Origin: an uncultured SAR116 cluster alpha proteobacterium
GTDB taxonomy: Bacteria > Pseudomonadota > Alphaproteobacteria > Puniceispirillales > Marisalimonadaceae
NCBI GenBank assembly: GCA_902592615.1
Contig: CACJFI010000011.1
Span: 1 to 45,635 of the forward strand
Direction: 5' to 3'
DNA length: 45,635 nucleotides
The position numbers were made by a program, and so were the translations under genes. How positions within the stretch are numbered: position 1 is the stretch's first letter; each line of letters starts with the position of its first letter. The notes beneath the pieces are model-generated. The model saw nothing but the letters and a program-made list of their open reading frames with translations, was not told the DNA's origin and made no database searches. This document shows positions 7,598 through 16,684 of the stretch, piece by piece.

Positions 7598-8425
7598 ATG
7601 GAATGGGTACCTGCACCAACACCAATAAATGAAAACAGAAGATCCCAAGCTGTTGAAAAAACTGGTATTATTGGCACAGATCAAATTTATTTATTTGATA
7701 TTTATGTTGAAATTGCAAAAGATATTAGTGGCTATGATGCTGGGAGTTTCAGTTTATATGACTCTAAAAACCAATGTATGATTTCTGAAATTGGTAAACC
7801 AGAACCAAGAGAAATACATCGCAAAGCAGATAAGGCTGCGAGTATTTGTTCATATGTTTTACTAGAAAAAAACCCGCTGATTGTATTTGATTTAAAAAAA
7901 CATGAAATTTTTAAATATCATCCTGCTGTTGAGTCTGGCATGGTTCATAGCTATTGTGGATTTCCTGTGAGAAATAATGATGGCTATGCCATGGGAACTT
8001 TTTGCATTTTCCATTTTTCTGGTATAAAAAAATTATCATCTGAAAAAATTGGTTTAATTGAAAAATTAGTCTCTAGATTAGCCCTTCAAATAGACACGCA
8101 AACTGAACAAAAAGAATTGACATCTCAAAAAATCTCAAAATCAATTGATGTTTTTCTTGATAGTAATTCTGCATTTAATATTAATGATTACAAAACCTTT
8201 ATAGATATTTGTAGTGGTCTTACCTTGGCTAAAGAAAATGCAATTAATCTTGTCAAATACGGTTTATGTGAAATTAAAAATGAGACTGTGTTTCTTTCAT
8301 CTACAGGAAACGAGTTACAAGAAAAAATGAATATATTTACTAAAGTTCACAATCAGATAAAAGTTGAAGGAAGTGAGGCCAACACTTTAATTGATAGTGC
8401 ACTTAATAAATTGGGTGAGTTATAA
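7598..8425 (+). CDS. GAF-domain sensor protein with a possible winged-helix tail
   Basis: In this 275-residue protein, residues 25-165 fit a GAF domain: a helix, then strands including AGSFSLYD and a closing YCGFPVRNNDGYAMGTFCIF pattern typical of GAF domains in bacterial sensors. No kinase, cyclase or phosphodiesterase domain follows. The last 90 residues contain LVKYGLCEIKNETVFLSS, TG and NEL, a spacing that recalls the wing of a winged-helix domain; this is a guess. The stop codon overlaps the start of the next gene by one base (TAATG), so the two are translationally coupled. It opens a three-gene signalling group after the terminator at 7513. Confidence 0.7.
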   Translation: MEWVPAPTPINENRRSQAVEKTGIIGTDQIYLFDIYVEIAKDISGYDAGSFSLYDSKNQCMISEIGKPEPREIHRKADKAASICSYVLLEKNPLIVFDLKKHEIFKYHPAVESGMVHSYCGFPVRNNDGYAMGTFCIFHFSGIKKLSSEKIGLIEKLVSRLALQIDTQTEQKELTSQKISKSIDVFLDSNSAFNINDYKTFIDICSGLTLAKENAINLVKYGLCEIKNETVFLSSTGNELQEKMNIFTKVHNQIKVEGSEANTLIDSALNKLGEL

Positions 8426-8757
8426 TGTTTGCAAAAGTTTATCAGTATAAATTTGGAACCGTAGCAGAAGCAAAAGTTGCTGCCTCTTTCTGTGCAGATA
8501 ATTTAGGTAAAAAAATCAGTAAATACAAATTTCAATCATTAAATGTTATGATCGGTAAAGATGGTGATCTTTCAATTTTTATTAAGTTTGATACAATTGA
8601 TAGGTTAAAGAAATACGAGTCTGAGTCTGACGAATTCATAAAAGAGTTGAAGCAGACATTTGTGTTCAAGGAAAACCAATATGCAGGTGTTTTTGTCTAT
8701 AATTATGAAGCAGAGGCCACTTCATCTGAAATTAAAATTACCCCTCCGGCTGCCTAG
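8425..8757 (+). CDS. Small alpha/beta protein coupled to the GAF gene
   Basis: A 110-residue protein of unknown function, without signal peptide or membrane segment. Its length and alternating pattern (MFAKVYQYKF, a helix with AEAKVAASFCADNLGKK, two strands, a helix, then YAGVFVYNY) suggest a ferredoxin-like dimeric alpha-beta barrel as in ABM-type proteins. It starts on the last base of the GAF gene stop, so the two products are probably made together and may interact. The C-terminal tail is proline- and alanine-rich. I do not recognise a named family. Confidence 0.65.
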   Translation: MFAKVYQYKFGTVAEAKVAASFCADNLGKKISKYKFQSLNVMIGKDGDLSIFIKFDTIDRLKKYESESDEFIKELKQTFVFKENQYAGVFVYNYEAEATSSEIKITPPAA

Positions 8758-8832
8758 GCTTTAAATTATATTATTTTGTTAAAGAATAAATAACAAATTT
8801 TAGTATTACATTAAAATTTTAGTGAGGTTCTT

Positions 8833-9609
8833 ATGAAAAAAGATCAGAAAAAAAAAGATAATATTATACTAAAAAAATATATTCCTAAATTAGCAAAACA
8901 TTTTAAAGTTCGTGAATTAACAAAAGAAGACCTTAAACCTAACAGAGATAACGAAGAGTGTTTTATTATTAAAGAAGGTTCAGTTCTAGCAAGAGATAGA
9001 ACCGGTAAGACATTTAGTTTAGATCATGGACATCCTATTGGTTTTGCTGAAGCCATGGTTTCCAGGCCTTACGAATTAGAATATATTTTAAAAGAAGATT
9101 CATCCGTATATACTTTTAAAAGTAGTTCCATAAGGAAGGCTCTGGCTGTTTCATCCTCTCTTACTAGAGGTGTTGCTAAGTATACATTAGATAGGATTTT
9201 TAATACAAAGAAAAGTAAAACTTATCATCTTATTGATGATGGCTTTTTATCTAAACAGGTAGAACGCTTTCCTATGAGAGATTTTGCTGACGATGAGACT
9301 ATATTCATGCGAAATCAAAAACCTAAATTCTTTTTTTATGTTGAATCAGGTAAGGTTGAACTCCACTCAAGAACGGATAAAGTAGTTGCAACATATTATC
9401 CAGGTGACTCATTTGGAGAAATGGCGTTATTTACAGATAGCTATAGATCTGCAACAGCAAAATCAGTTGGTAAATCAACTCTTCAATTAGTAAGTAGAGA
9501 ATATATTAAAGAATATTTTGAAAATGAAGATCCACTAGTTAAATTTAGTCTGGTGTGTATATTGGAAAGATTACGTGCAATGAACAATCTACGAAATTTG
9601 ATTTTATAA
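8833..9609 (+). CDS. Protein with two cyclic-nucleotide-binding-like domains
   Basis: A 258-residue protein made of two cupin-like cNMP-binding units. The second (about 135-245) has a good phosphate-binding cassette: PGDSFGEMALF followed by YRSATA, with the Glu and Arg that hold the cyclic phosphate. The first (about 20-125) has IKEGSV and GFAEAM but lacks the arginine and is probably structural. There is no C-terminal helix-turn-helix, unlike Crp/Fnr regulators; the chain ends in a short helix. So it should sense a cyclic nucleotide and act through a partner. It follows the GAF pair by 75 bases in the same direction. Confidence 0.75.
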   Translation: MKKDQKKKDNIILKKYIPKLAKHFKVRELTKEDLKPNRDNEECFIIKEGSVLARDRTGKTFSLDHGHPIGFAEAMVSRPYELEYILKEDSSVYTFKSSSIRKALAVSSSLTRGVAKYTLDRIFNTKKSKTYHLIDDGFLSKQVERFPMRDFADDETIFMRNQKPKFFFYVESGKVELHSRTDKVVATYYPGDSFGEMALFTDSYRSATAKSVGKSTLQLVSREYIKEYFENEDPLVKFSLVCILERLRAMNNLRNLIL

Positions 9610-9646
9610 TTCTTATTATCTTTATAATTTCAAAAATTTATATTTT

Positions 9647-10543
9647 ATGGAAAAATTTTTTGACAAATGGATAGCGGTTGATTGGGGCACTAGCTCTTTT
9701 CGTGCTTATTTAATAGAAAATAACGATATTTTGGGAGATGTAGAAACTAATGATGGAATGAAATTTGTTCAAAACCACAATTTTGAAAAAACTTTAGTTA
9801 GTTTGCTAGAACCGTGGTTAGATCACAAACATAAAATTGAAGTTTTAGCAAGTGGTATGGTAGGTTCAAAACAAGGTTGGATAGAAGCCCCTTACCAAAA
9901 AGCACCGTGTAACTTAAATAATATTGAGTTCATATCGCCATCTATTAAAGATAATAGATTTTCTCTTAAAATTTTTTCTGGTATTTTACAAAGTAATAAA
10001 CCAGATGTTATGAGAGGTGAAGAAACACAGATAGCTGGATTTTTATATGATAATCCAAATTTTAGGGGATCAATATGTTTGCCAGGGACCCATAGTAAAT
10101 GGGTTCAAATCGAAAATGGAAATATTGTAAATTTTAAAACCTTTATGACAGGTGAATTATTTGAGATAATTTCTAAAAATTCAGTATTAATTCATAGTGT
10201 TACTTCAAATAAGATTAAAAAGATTGAATTAAAAAGAGCTGTTGATGAAATCTTTAAAAACCCTGAATTTTTTGGAAATGCATTATTTCAATTAAGAGCA
10301 GATGACCTCATTAATTCCAAAGGATCTGTAATATATAAATCAAAATTATCGGGATATTTACTAGGTTTAGAATTATTAGGTAGTTTAGAGTTTTGGGAAA
10401 AAAAGGATATAGTTTTGATTGGAAATGCAGATTTAATAGAAATATATGAGTATATTTTACATAAAAAAGTAAATTCTATAAAATTATTTTTATCAAAGGA
10501 TATGGTATTAAAGGGGCTAAAAAATTTTAAAAACAAACTTTAA
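9647..10543 (+). CDS. dgoK: 2-dehydro-3-deoxygalactonokinase
   Basis: A 298-residue sugar kinase with the family opening IAVDWGTSSFRA (the phosphate-binding strand, Asp12) and the internal ASGMVGSKQGW and LPGTHSKW blocks typical of DgoK. It phosphorylates 2-keto-3-deoxygalactonate to the 6-phosphate in the De Ley-Doudoroff route of D-galactose or galactonate breakdown. The length is normal. The aldolase for the next step begins 9 bases after its stop, so the two form an operon. No galactonate dehydratase or sugar dehydrogenase is in the window. Confidence 0.88.
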   Translation: MEKFFDKWIAVDWGTSSFRAYLIENNDILGDVETNDGMKFVQNHNFEKTLVSLLEPWLDHKHKIEVLASGMVGSKQGWIEAPYQKAPCNLNNIEFISPSIKDNRFSLKIFSGILQSNKPDVMRGEETQIAGFLYDNPNFRGSICLPGTHSKWVQIENGNIVNFKTFMTGELFEIISKNSVLIHSVTSNKIKKIELKRAVDEIFKNPEFFGNALFQLRADDLINSKGSVIYKSKLSGYLLGLELLGSLEFWEKKDIVLIGNADLIEIYEYILHKKVNSIKLFLSKDMVLKGLKNFKNKL

Positions 10544-10552
10544 TAAGGTTAT

Positions 10553-11188
10553 ATGACTAATAATAAAAACATATTTAATTCAAAAAGACCATTAATAGCT
10601 ATTTTAAGAGGTATAACGCCTCTTGAAGCAGAAAGTGTTTCAGATGTTCTAATAGAAGCTGGTATCAGTATAATAGAAGTACCTCTAAATTCTCCTAAAC
10701 CTTTTGAAACAATAGAAAGAATGGTGAGATATCATGGTGAAAATGGTATTTTTGGAGCTGGAACCGTTTTAAGAGAATATGATGTTTATAGAGTTCAAGA
10801 AGTTGGTGGAAAAATAATAGTTTCTCCAAATTTGAACACTCTTGTTATCAAAAAAACAAAAGAACTAAATATGTTCAGTATACCTGGAGTTTTTACTGCA
10901 ACAGAGTGTTTTGATGCCTTGGATAGTGGAGCTGATGCGCTCAAATTTTTTCCAGCATCTCTTTTAAAAGTAGATAACTTCAAAGCTTTAAAGGCAGTTT
11001 TGCCAGAAAATACTATCTCTATTGCTGTGGGTGGTATAACTGAAAATATATTTCAAAGTTGGTTAAAAGTAAATATTAATGGTTTTGGCTTAGGGTCTAA
11101 TCTTTATAAACCTGGAATGTTAGTTGAAGAAGTAAAGCTAAAAGCACAAAATATTGTAAAGATTTATGATAAATGTATTCAAGGTTGA
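10553..11188 (+). CDS. dgoA: 2-dehydro-3-deoxy-6-phosphogalactonate aldolase
   Basis: A 211-residue class I aldolase of the KDPG/KDPGal family. It shows the catalytic Glu42 in IIEVPLNSP, the phosphate-binding GAGTVL block, and the Schiff-base lysine Lys131 in ALKFFPAS. It splits 2-keto-3-deoxy-6-phosphogalactonate to pyruvate and glyceraldehyde 3-phosphate. The sequence is closer to DgoA than to Eda (EVPLNSP rather than EITLRT), and the preceding kinase supports that. The ATG has an AAGG site. Formate dehydrogenase genes follow after 13 bases, perhaps on the same transcript. Confidence 0.88.
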   Translation: MTNNKNIFNSKRPLIAILRGITPLEAESVSDVLIEAGISIIEVPLNSPKPFETIERMVRYHGENGIFGAGTVLREYDVYRVQEVGGKIIVSPNLNTLVIKKTKELNMFSIPGVFTATECFDALDSGADALKFFPASLLKVDNFKALKAVLPENTISIAVGGITENIFQSWLKVNINGFGLGSNLYKPGMLVEEVKLKAQNIVKIYDKCIQG

Positions 11189-11201
11189 GTAAAGTTCTAT
11201 A

Positions 11202-12854
11202 ATGACAAAATATAAATTGAATAATGATTTTAAAAAAAAAATATTATCTGATGATCAAATTTCACTTAAAAGAATTTTATCACAATTAGAGTTTAGACGT
11301 GATTTATTAATTGAACATTTACACAAAATTCAAGATCATTTTGGGTATTTATCAGAAAAAAATCTATCATTTTTAGCTGAATTTTTAAGTTTAAGTAAAG
11401 TTGAAGTATATGAAGTAGCATCTTTTTATTCTCACTTTGACATTGTAAAAGATGGTGAACATCCTCCTCCAGAAACAACTATAAGAGTATGTAATTCTCT
11501 ATCTTGTCAAATTTATGGATCTGAAAAATTAAAAAATAAAATAATTGAAAGATATAAAGATCAAAATATAAGGGTGATGGATGCTCCTTGTATGGGACGT
11601 TGTGCTCTTGCTCCAGTCTTAGAAATAGGACATTACCATGTAGAAAGTGCAAATTTAGAAAAAGTTTCTGAAGCACTTGAAAAGAAATGGAAAAATCCAG
11701 TAATTCCAAATTATCAATCTTTTGATGATTATGTAAATAAAGGAGGATATCAGAAATTTAGAGAAATAAAAGATCGCCATGACATTTGGTATGACAATAT
11801 TATCAAAGCTGATTTGAGAGGGCTTGGGGGTGCTGGGTTTAGGACAGCAAAAAAATGGGAGCTTGTTTCGAAGGAAAATGGATCAAAATTTTTAGCAGTT
11901 AATGGTGATGAAGGAGAACCTGGAACATTTAAAGATAAACATTATCTTGAAAAAGAACCTCACATGTTTTTAGAGGGAATGTTAATGGCTGCGACTTCTA
12001 TTAACGCTGAAAAGTGTTTCATTTATATTAGAGATGAATATCCTGCAGTCTTAGAAATTTTAAAAAATGAAATTATGAAACTTGAAAAAGAAAAAATTAT
12101 TCCTTTAAATTATATAGATTTGAGAAGAGGCGCTGGAGCCTATATATGTGGCGAGGAAAGCGCTATGATTGAGAGTATAGAAGGTAAAAGGGGTTTGCCT
12201 AGACACAGGCCACCATACGTTGGTCAATCTGGTATTTTTGGGAAACCAACATTAGTTCATAATGTTGAAACTCTTTACTGGGTAGCAAAAATAATGAGAT
12301 ATGGTCCTGAAATTTTTACTGATTTTACTAAAAATAATTGTGTAGGACTTAGAAGTTATTCTGTCTCAGGACGAGTAAATAAACCAGGTTTATATTTACT
12401 GCCTTCTGGTTCCACTATTTTAGATATAATTGAAGCTTCAGGAGGTATGATTGAAGGGCACAAATTTAAAGCTTATCAACCTGGAGGGGCATCCTCTGGT
12501 ATTTTACCAGCTACTATAAATAATGTTCCATTAGATTTCGATACACTTGATAAATATGATACCTTCATTGGCTCTGCAGCAGTAGTGGTTCTATCTGACA
12601 AAGATAAAATAAGAGATGTAGCTTTAAATATGGTTGAATTTTTCAAGTCTGAAAGCTGTGGTCAATGTACTCCTTGCAGGGTAGGATGTGAAAAAGCCGT
12701 TAATATAATGAAACAAAAAGATTGGGATATCTCTCTTCTTGAGGATTTGTGTGAAGTAATGGAGAGTTCATCAATTTGTGGGTTAGGTCAGGCAGCAACA
12801 AATCCTATAAAATCAAGTATTTCCTACTTTAGTAAGGAATTAAGAAATGAATAA
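11202..12854 (+). CDS. fdsB: NAD-dependent formate dehydrogenase, fused gamma-beta subunit (FdsG-FdsB)
   Basis: This 550-residue protein joins two normally separate subunits. Residues 1-155 are the thioredoxin-like FdsG/NuoE part with the [2Fe-2S] cysteines Cys97, Cys102, Cys130 and Cys134. The rest is the FdsB/NuoF part: the FMN/NADH site in GLGGAGFRTAKKWE, NGDEGEPGTFKD, the RRGAGAYICGEESA block, and the [4Fe-4S] cysteines 486, 489, 492 and 526. It passes electrons from the molybdenum subunit to NAD+. It overlaps the alpha subunit by 8 bases. A Hox or Nuo origin is less likely because a molybdopterin formate dehydrogenase follows directly. Confidence 0.9.
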   Translation: MTKYKLNNDFKKKILSDDQISLKRILSQLEFRRDLLIEHLHKIQDHFGYLSEKNLSFLAEFLSLSKVEVYEVASFYSHFDIVKDGEHPPPETTIRVCNSLSCQIYGSEKLKNKIIERYKDQNIRVMDAPCMGRCALAPVLEIGHYHVESANLEKVSEALEKKWKNPVIPNYQSFDDYVNKGGYQKFREIKDRHDIWYDNIIKADLRGLGGAGFRTAKKWELVSKENGSKFLAVNGDEGEPGTFKDKHYLEKEPHMFLEGMLMAATSINAEKCFIYIRDEYPAVLEILKNEIMKLEKEKIIPLNYIDLRRGAGAYICGEESAMIESIEGKRGLPRHRPPYVGQSGIFGKPTLVHNVETLYWVAKIMRYGPEIFTDFTKNNCVGLRSYSVSGRVNKPGLYLLPSGSTILDIIEASGGMIEGHKFKAYQPGGASSGILPATINNVPLDFDTLDKYDTFIGSAAVVVLSDKDKIRDVALNMVEFFKSESCGQCTPCRVGCEKAVNIMKQKDWDISLLEDLCEVMESSSICGLGQAATNPIKSSISYFSKELRNE

Positions 12855-15603
12855 TAAAATTTCATTTTTCCTAAATACTAAAAAAGTTGAAGCTTACAAC
12901 AATGATACAATTTGGGATGTTTCTAAAAGAGAAGGAATAGAAATTCCTCATCTTTGTCACAGTAATAAAAATGGCTATAAACCAGATGGTAATTGTAGAG
13001 CTTGTGTTGTAGATGTTCAAGGAGAAAAAACATTAACAGCTTCTTGTATAAGAAAACCTACAGAAGGAATGAAAGTTTTAACCAATACTCCAAAAGTTGA
13101 AAATTCTCAAAAATTAATTTTAGAATTACTCTTATCAGATCAACCTAAAATAAAAGATAAAAACTTTCAGAGAAATCCTTTTTGGAACATACTCCATAAA
13201 AAAAAGATCAATAATTCTAGATTTTTACCAAAAAATAAGGACTATGTTCCAAACATAGATCAAAGTCACCCTGCAATGACTGTGTCCTTAGATGCCTGCA
13301 TACAATGTGGACTATGCATTAGAGCATGTAGAGATGTTCAGGTAAATGATGTGCTAGGAATGTCTGGAAGGGGAGCTGACAGCTATCCTGTTTTTGACAT
13401 GAATAATCCTATGGGTGAAAGCAGTTGTGTTGGTTGTGGTGAGTGCGTTCAAGCTTGTCCAACTGGCGCTCTTATTGAAACTTCTTTATTAGATAAAAAT
13501 AATGATCAGACAATTTTTCCTGAAAAACAAATAAAGAGTTTATGTCCCTTTTGTGGTGTTGGTTGTCAAACCTTAGTAAGTGTAAAGGATAATAAAATAG
13601 TAGCGGTTGATGGCCAAAATGGTCCTGCTAACGAGAATAGACTATGTGTCAAAGGACGTTTTGGCTTCGACTATATAAATAGTCCACAAAGATTAACCAC
13701 CCCACTAATTAGAATTAGCCAAAAAACAAAATCTTGGGACATATCAATTGATGACAAAGATATTTATAAATATTTTAGAAAAGCTTCATGGGAAGAAGCT
13801 CTAGATTTTGCTTCTAATCGATTTACTAAAATTTTAAAAAATAATAACAAAAATTCTTTAGCAGGTTTTGGATCAGCAAAAGGTTCGAATGAAGAAGCAT
13901 ATATATTTCAAAAATTGATAAGGACTGGTTTTAAGACAAATAATGTAGATCATTGTACACGACTTTGTCATGCATCTTCTGTAGCTGCATTATTAAAATC
14001 AGTTGGATCAGCAGCTGTGTCAGCTCCATTTACAGCTGTAAAAGATAGCGAGTGTATAATTTTAATAGGAGCAAGACCTGAACAAAATCATCCTGTTGCA
14101 GCTTCATATTTTAAACAAGCAGTCAAAAATGGGACAAAATTAATTATTTTAGATCCAAGAAAGCAAAGCCTATCAAGATACGCGACACATCATTTGCAAT
14201 TTAATCCAGGACAGGATTTAGCTTTATTAAATGCTATGATTTTTACAATTATTGAAGAGAATTTAACAAATAAAGAATATATAGAAAATCATACTGAAGG
14301 GTTCAAACAATTAGAAAAAGAGATAAAAAAATTTAATCCTATTTTAATGGAAAATTTATGTGGAATACCAAAAGAAATAATTAGAAAAGTTGCAAGAATA
14401 TATGCAAAGGCAAAAACATCAATTATCTTTTGGGGAATGGGTATTTCACAACATGTACATGGAACTCAAAATGCTTTTTCATTAATAAATTTAGCATTGA
14501 TCACAGGACATCTAGGAAAACCAGGCACAGGTTTGCACCCTTTAAGAGGACAAAATAATGTACAAGGTGCTTCTGATGTAGGGCTAATACCTATGTCATA
14601 TCCAGATTATAATTCTGTTAAAATAAAAACAAATAACGAAAAAATGGAGAAATTTTGGAATTCAAATTTAGATCTCAATGAAGGCAAAACAGTTGTAGAA
14701 ATTATTAAGGATATCGATGCAGGTCTAATTAAAGGGTTGTATGTTCAAGGTGAAAATCCTGCCATGTCAGATCCAGATTTAATTCAAACTAGAAAAGGTT
14801 TAGCTAAGTTAGATCATTTAGTTGTTCAAGATATATTTGTGACTGAAACAGCATGGTTTGCAGATGTAATTTTGCCAGCAACTGCTCATGCTGAAAAATT
14901 AGGAACTTATACTAATACTAATAGACAAGTACAAATAGGAAGAAATGTAATAGAACCTCCAAAAGGTGTAAAACAAGATTGGTGGATCATTCAAGAAATT
15001 GCTAGAAGAATTGGATTAGATTGGAATTATACTTCACCAAAAGAAATCTTTAATGAAATGAAATTAATAATGCCTTCTCTAAATAATATCTCTTGGGAAA
15101 GGTTAGAAAAAGATAATTATGTGACTTACCCTGTAAAAAGTGAGAATCTTCTGGGTGAGGATATTATATTTCACGACGGTTTCCCCACGCCAAATAAGTT
15201 AGGTAAAATTGTGCCAGTAGATATCATTTATCCTAATGATGAAATAAGCAGTGATTTCCCAATGATATTATCGACAGGTAGATTGTTAGAGCATTGGCAT
15301 ACTGGTACTATGACAAGAAGAGCATTAGTTTTAGATGAACTGGAGCCAGTTCCAATAATTTTCATTAATGAAATAGACAGTAAGTTTTATGATCTTGATT
15401 TAACCAGAGAAGTAATAATTGAAACAAGGCGAGGAAAGATAAAATTAAAAATTAGACATGACAATGACCTTCTTCCTGGTATGTTATTTTTACCATTTTG
15501 TTTTAAGGAAGCTGCAGCAAATATTTTGACAAATTCAGATTTAGACCCTGTTGGGAAAATTCCAGAGTTTAAATATAATGCTGCTAGAATTTATCAAATA
15601 TAA
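12847..15603 (+). CDS. fdsA: NAD-dependent formate dehydrogenase, molybdenum alpha subunit
   Basis: A 918-residue cytosolic molybdopterin oxidoreductase. It has an N-terminal NuoG-like [2Fe-2S] site (Cys37, 50, 53, 67), two ferredoxin [4Fe-4S] sites (Cys151/154/157/161 and 194/197/200/204), a proximal [4Fe-4S] site (Cys233, 236, 240, 267) and the bis-MGD catalytic domain. The molybdenum ligand is most likely Cys374 in HCTRLCHASS, so this is a cysteine, not selenocysteine, enzyme. The C-terminal dinucleotide-binding domain begins near LSTGRLLEHWHTGTMTRR. It oxidises formate to CO2. The small FdsD subunit and the FdsC sulfur-transfer protein are not next to it. Confidence 0.92.
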   Translation: MNNKISFFLNTKKVEAYNNDTIWDVSKREGIEIPHLCHSNKNGYKPDGNCRACVVDVQGEKTLTASCIRKPTEGMKVLTNTPKVENSQKLILELLLSDQPKIKDKNFQRNPFWNILHKKKINNSRFLPKNKDYVPNIDQSHPAMTVSLDACIQCGLCIRACRDVQVNDVLGMSGRGADSYPVFDMNNPMGESSCVGCGECVQACPTGALIETSLLDKNNDQTIFPEKQIKSLCPFCGVGCQTLVSVKDNKIVAVDGQNGPANENRLCVKGRFGFDYINSPQRLTTPLIRISQKTKSWDISIDDKDIYKYFRKASWEEALDFASNRFTKILKNNNKNSLAGFGSAKGSNEEAYIFQKLIRTGFKTNNVDHCTRLCHASSVAALLKSVGSAAVSAPFTAVKDSECIILIGARPEQNHPVAASYFKQAVKNGTKLIILDPRKQSLSRYATHHLQFNPGQDLALLNAMIFTIIEENLTNKEYIENHTEGFKQLEKEIKKFNPILMENLCGIPKEIIRKVARIYAKAKTSIIFWGMGISQHVHGTQNAFSLINLALITGHLGKPGTGLHPLRGQNNVQGASDVGLIPMSYPDYNSVKIKTNNEKMEKFWNSNLDLNEGKTVVEIIKDIDAGLIKGLYVQGENPAMSDPDLIQTRKGLAKLDHLVVQDIFVTETAWFADVILPATAHAEKLGTYTNTNRQVQIGRNVIEPPKGVKQDWWIIQEIARRIGLDWNYTSPKEIFNEMKLIMPSLNNISWERLEKDNYVTYPVKSENLLGEDIIFHDGFPTPNKLGKIVPVDIIYPNDEISSDFPMILSTGRLLEHWHTGTMTRRALVLDELEPVPIIFINEIDSKFYDLDLTREVIIETRRGKIKLKIRHDNDLLPGMLFLPFCFKEAAANILTNSDLDPVGKIPEFKYNAARIYQI

Positions 15604-15661
15604 ATTCAAATATGTTGAAATTTGTTAAAAGATTTATTTCTGATTAAAAAGAGTTTTTTTT

Positions 15662-16684
15662 ATGTTTAAGGCTACAAAAATTAAAGAATTTTTAAAAGGA
15701 AATATTAAAATTCCTCAATTCGATAAATTAGTTGCTAATAAAGCTAGAGATTTTCAAAAACAACTAACTAAACCTGAAGGAAGTCTTGGAAAATTAGAGG
15801 ATATTGCTATTTGGATGGCAGGTTGGCAAAAAACTATTAAACCAACTATAAAAAACCCACATTGTATAATCTTCGCAGGTAATCACGGTATATCAAATAA
15901 GGGTGTTTCAGCATATCCATCTGAAGTAACCGCTCAAATGGTAGAAAACTTTAAACAAGGTGGAGCTGCAATAAATCAACTGTGTAAATTAGCAAAAATT
16001 AAATTATCTGTAATTCCAATAGATTTGGACAAACCTACAATGGATTTTTCTGAAAGCAAAGCTATGAGCGAAGAAGAAGTATTTTCCTTCATGCAATTGG
16101 GTTTTGACTCAATCCCTTCTAGCTGTGATTTACTTATTTTAGGTGAAATGGGAATTTCAAATACGACATCTGCAACTTCTATTTCCTGCGCTCTATTTAA
16201 CGAACCTGTTGATGTAATGACGGGTATTGGGACAGGTATTAATAAAGTCCAACTATCCAACAAAATAAAAGTAATTTACAAAGCTCTTCAGTTGCATGGA
16301 AAAAAATTTAAAGACCCAGTTAGTATATTGTCATGTTATGGAGGTAAAGAAATTGCAGCTATTGCAGGATCGGTAATTTCTGCCAGAATAAAATCTATTC
16401 CAGTACTTTTGGATGGATTTATAACTACAGCTGCAGCCTCTACTTTAATAAGTTTTGAAAAAAATATTTTAGATCATTGTTTAGTTTCTCATTTATCTGC
16501 TGAACCAGGTCATGCTAGGATATTAAATAATCTTAAAAAAGAACCAATTTTAGATTTGAATCTAAGACTTGGAGAGGGGAGCGGAGCAGCGATAGCTTCA
16601 CATATATTAAGAGCAGCTTTAGCTACACACAATGGTATGTCTACTTTTGACAATGCAAAAGTTTCTAAAAAAATAACTTCATGA
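15662..16684 (+). CDS. cobT: Nicotinate-nucleotide-dimethylbenzimidazole phosphoribosyltransferase
   Basis: A 340-residue CobT of normal length, with TKPEGSLGKLE near residue 36, FAGNHGISNKGVSAYPSEVT, the SAEPGHARIL block and the catalytic glutamate in LRLGEGSGAA. It makes alpha-ribazole 5'-phosphate from nicotinate mononucleotide and dimethylbenzimidazole for the lower ligand of B12. Its stop overlaps the cobS start by 4 bases. No cobalamin riboswitch is visible in the 58 bases before it, so it may be expressed with the formate dehydrogenase genes or from a plain promoter. Confidence 0.92.
   Translation: MFKATKIKEFLKGNIKIPQFDKLVANKARDFQKQLTKPEGSLGKLEDIAIWMAGWQKTIKPTIKNPHCIIFAGNHGISNKGVSAYPSEVTAQMVENFKQGGAAINQLCKLAKIKLSVIPIDLDKPTMDFSESKAMSEEEVFSFMQLGFDSIPSSCDLLILGEMGISNTTSATSISCALFNEPVDVMTGIGTGINKVQLSNKIKVIYKALQLHGKKFKDPVSILSCYGGKEIAAIAGSVISARIKSIPVLLDGFITTAAASTLISFEKNILDHCLVSHLSAEPGHARILNNLKKEPILDLNLRLGEGSGAAIASHILRAALATHNGMSTFDNAKVSKKITS

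Noticed and set aside
15604-15661. Cobalamin riboswitch before cobT
   Set aside because: Only 58 bases are available and none of the B12-box sequence is present.
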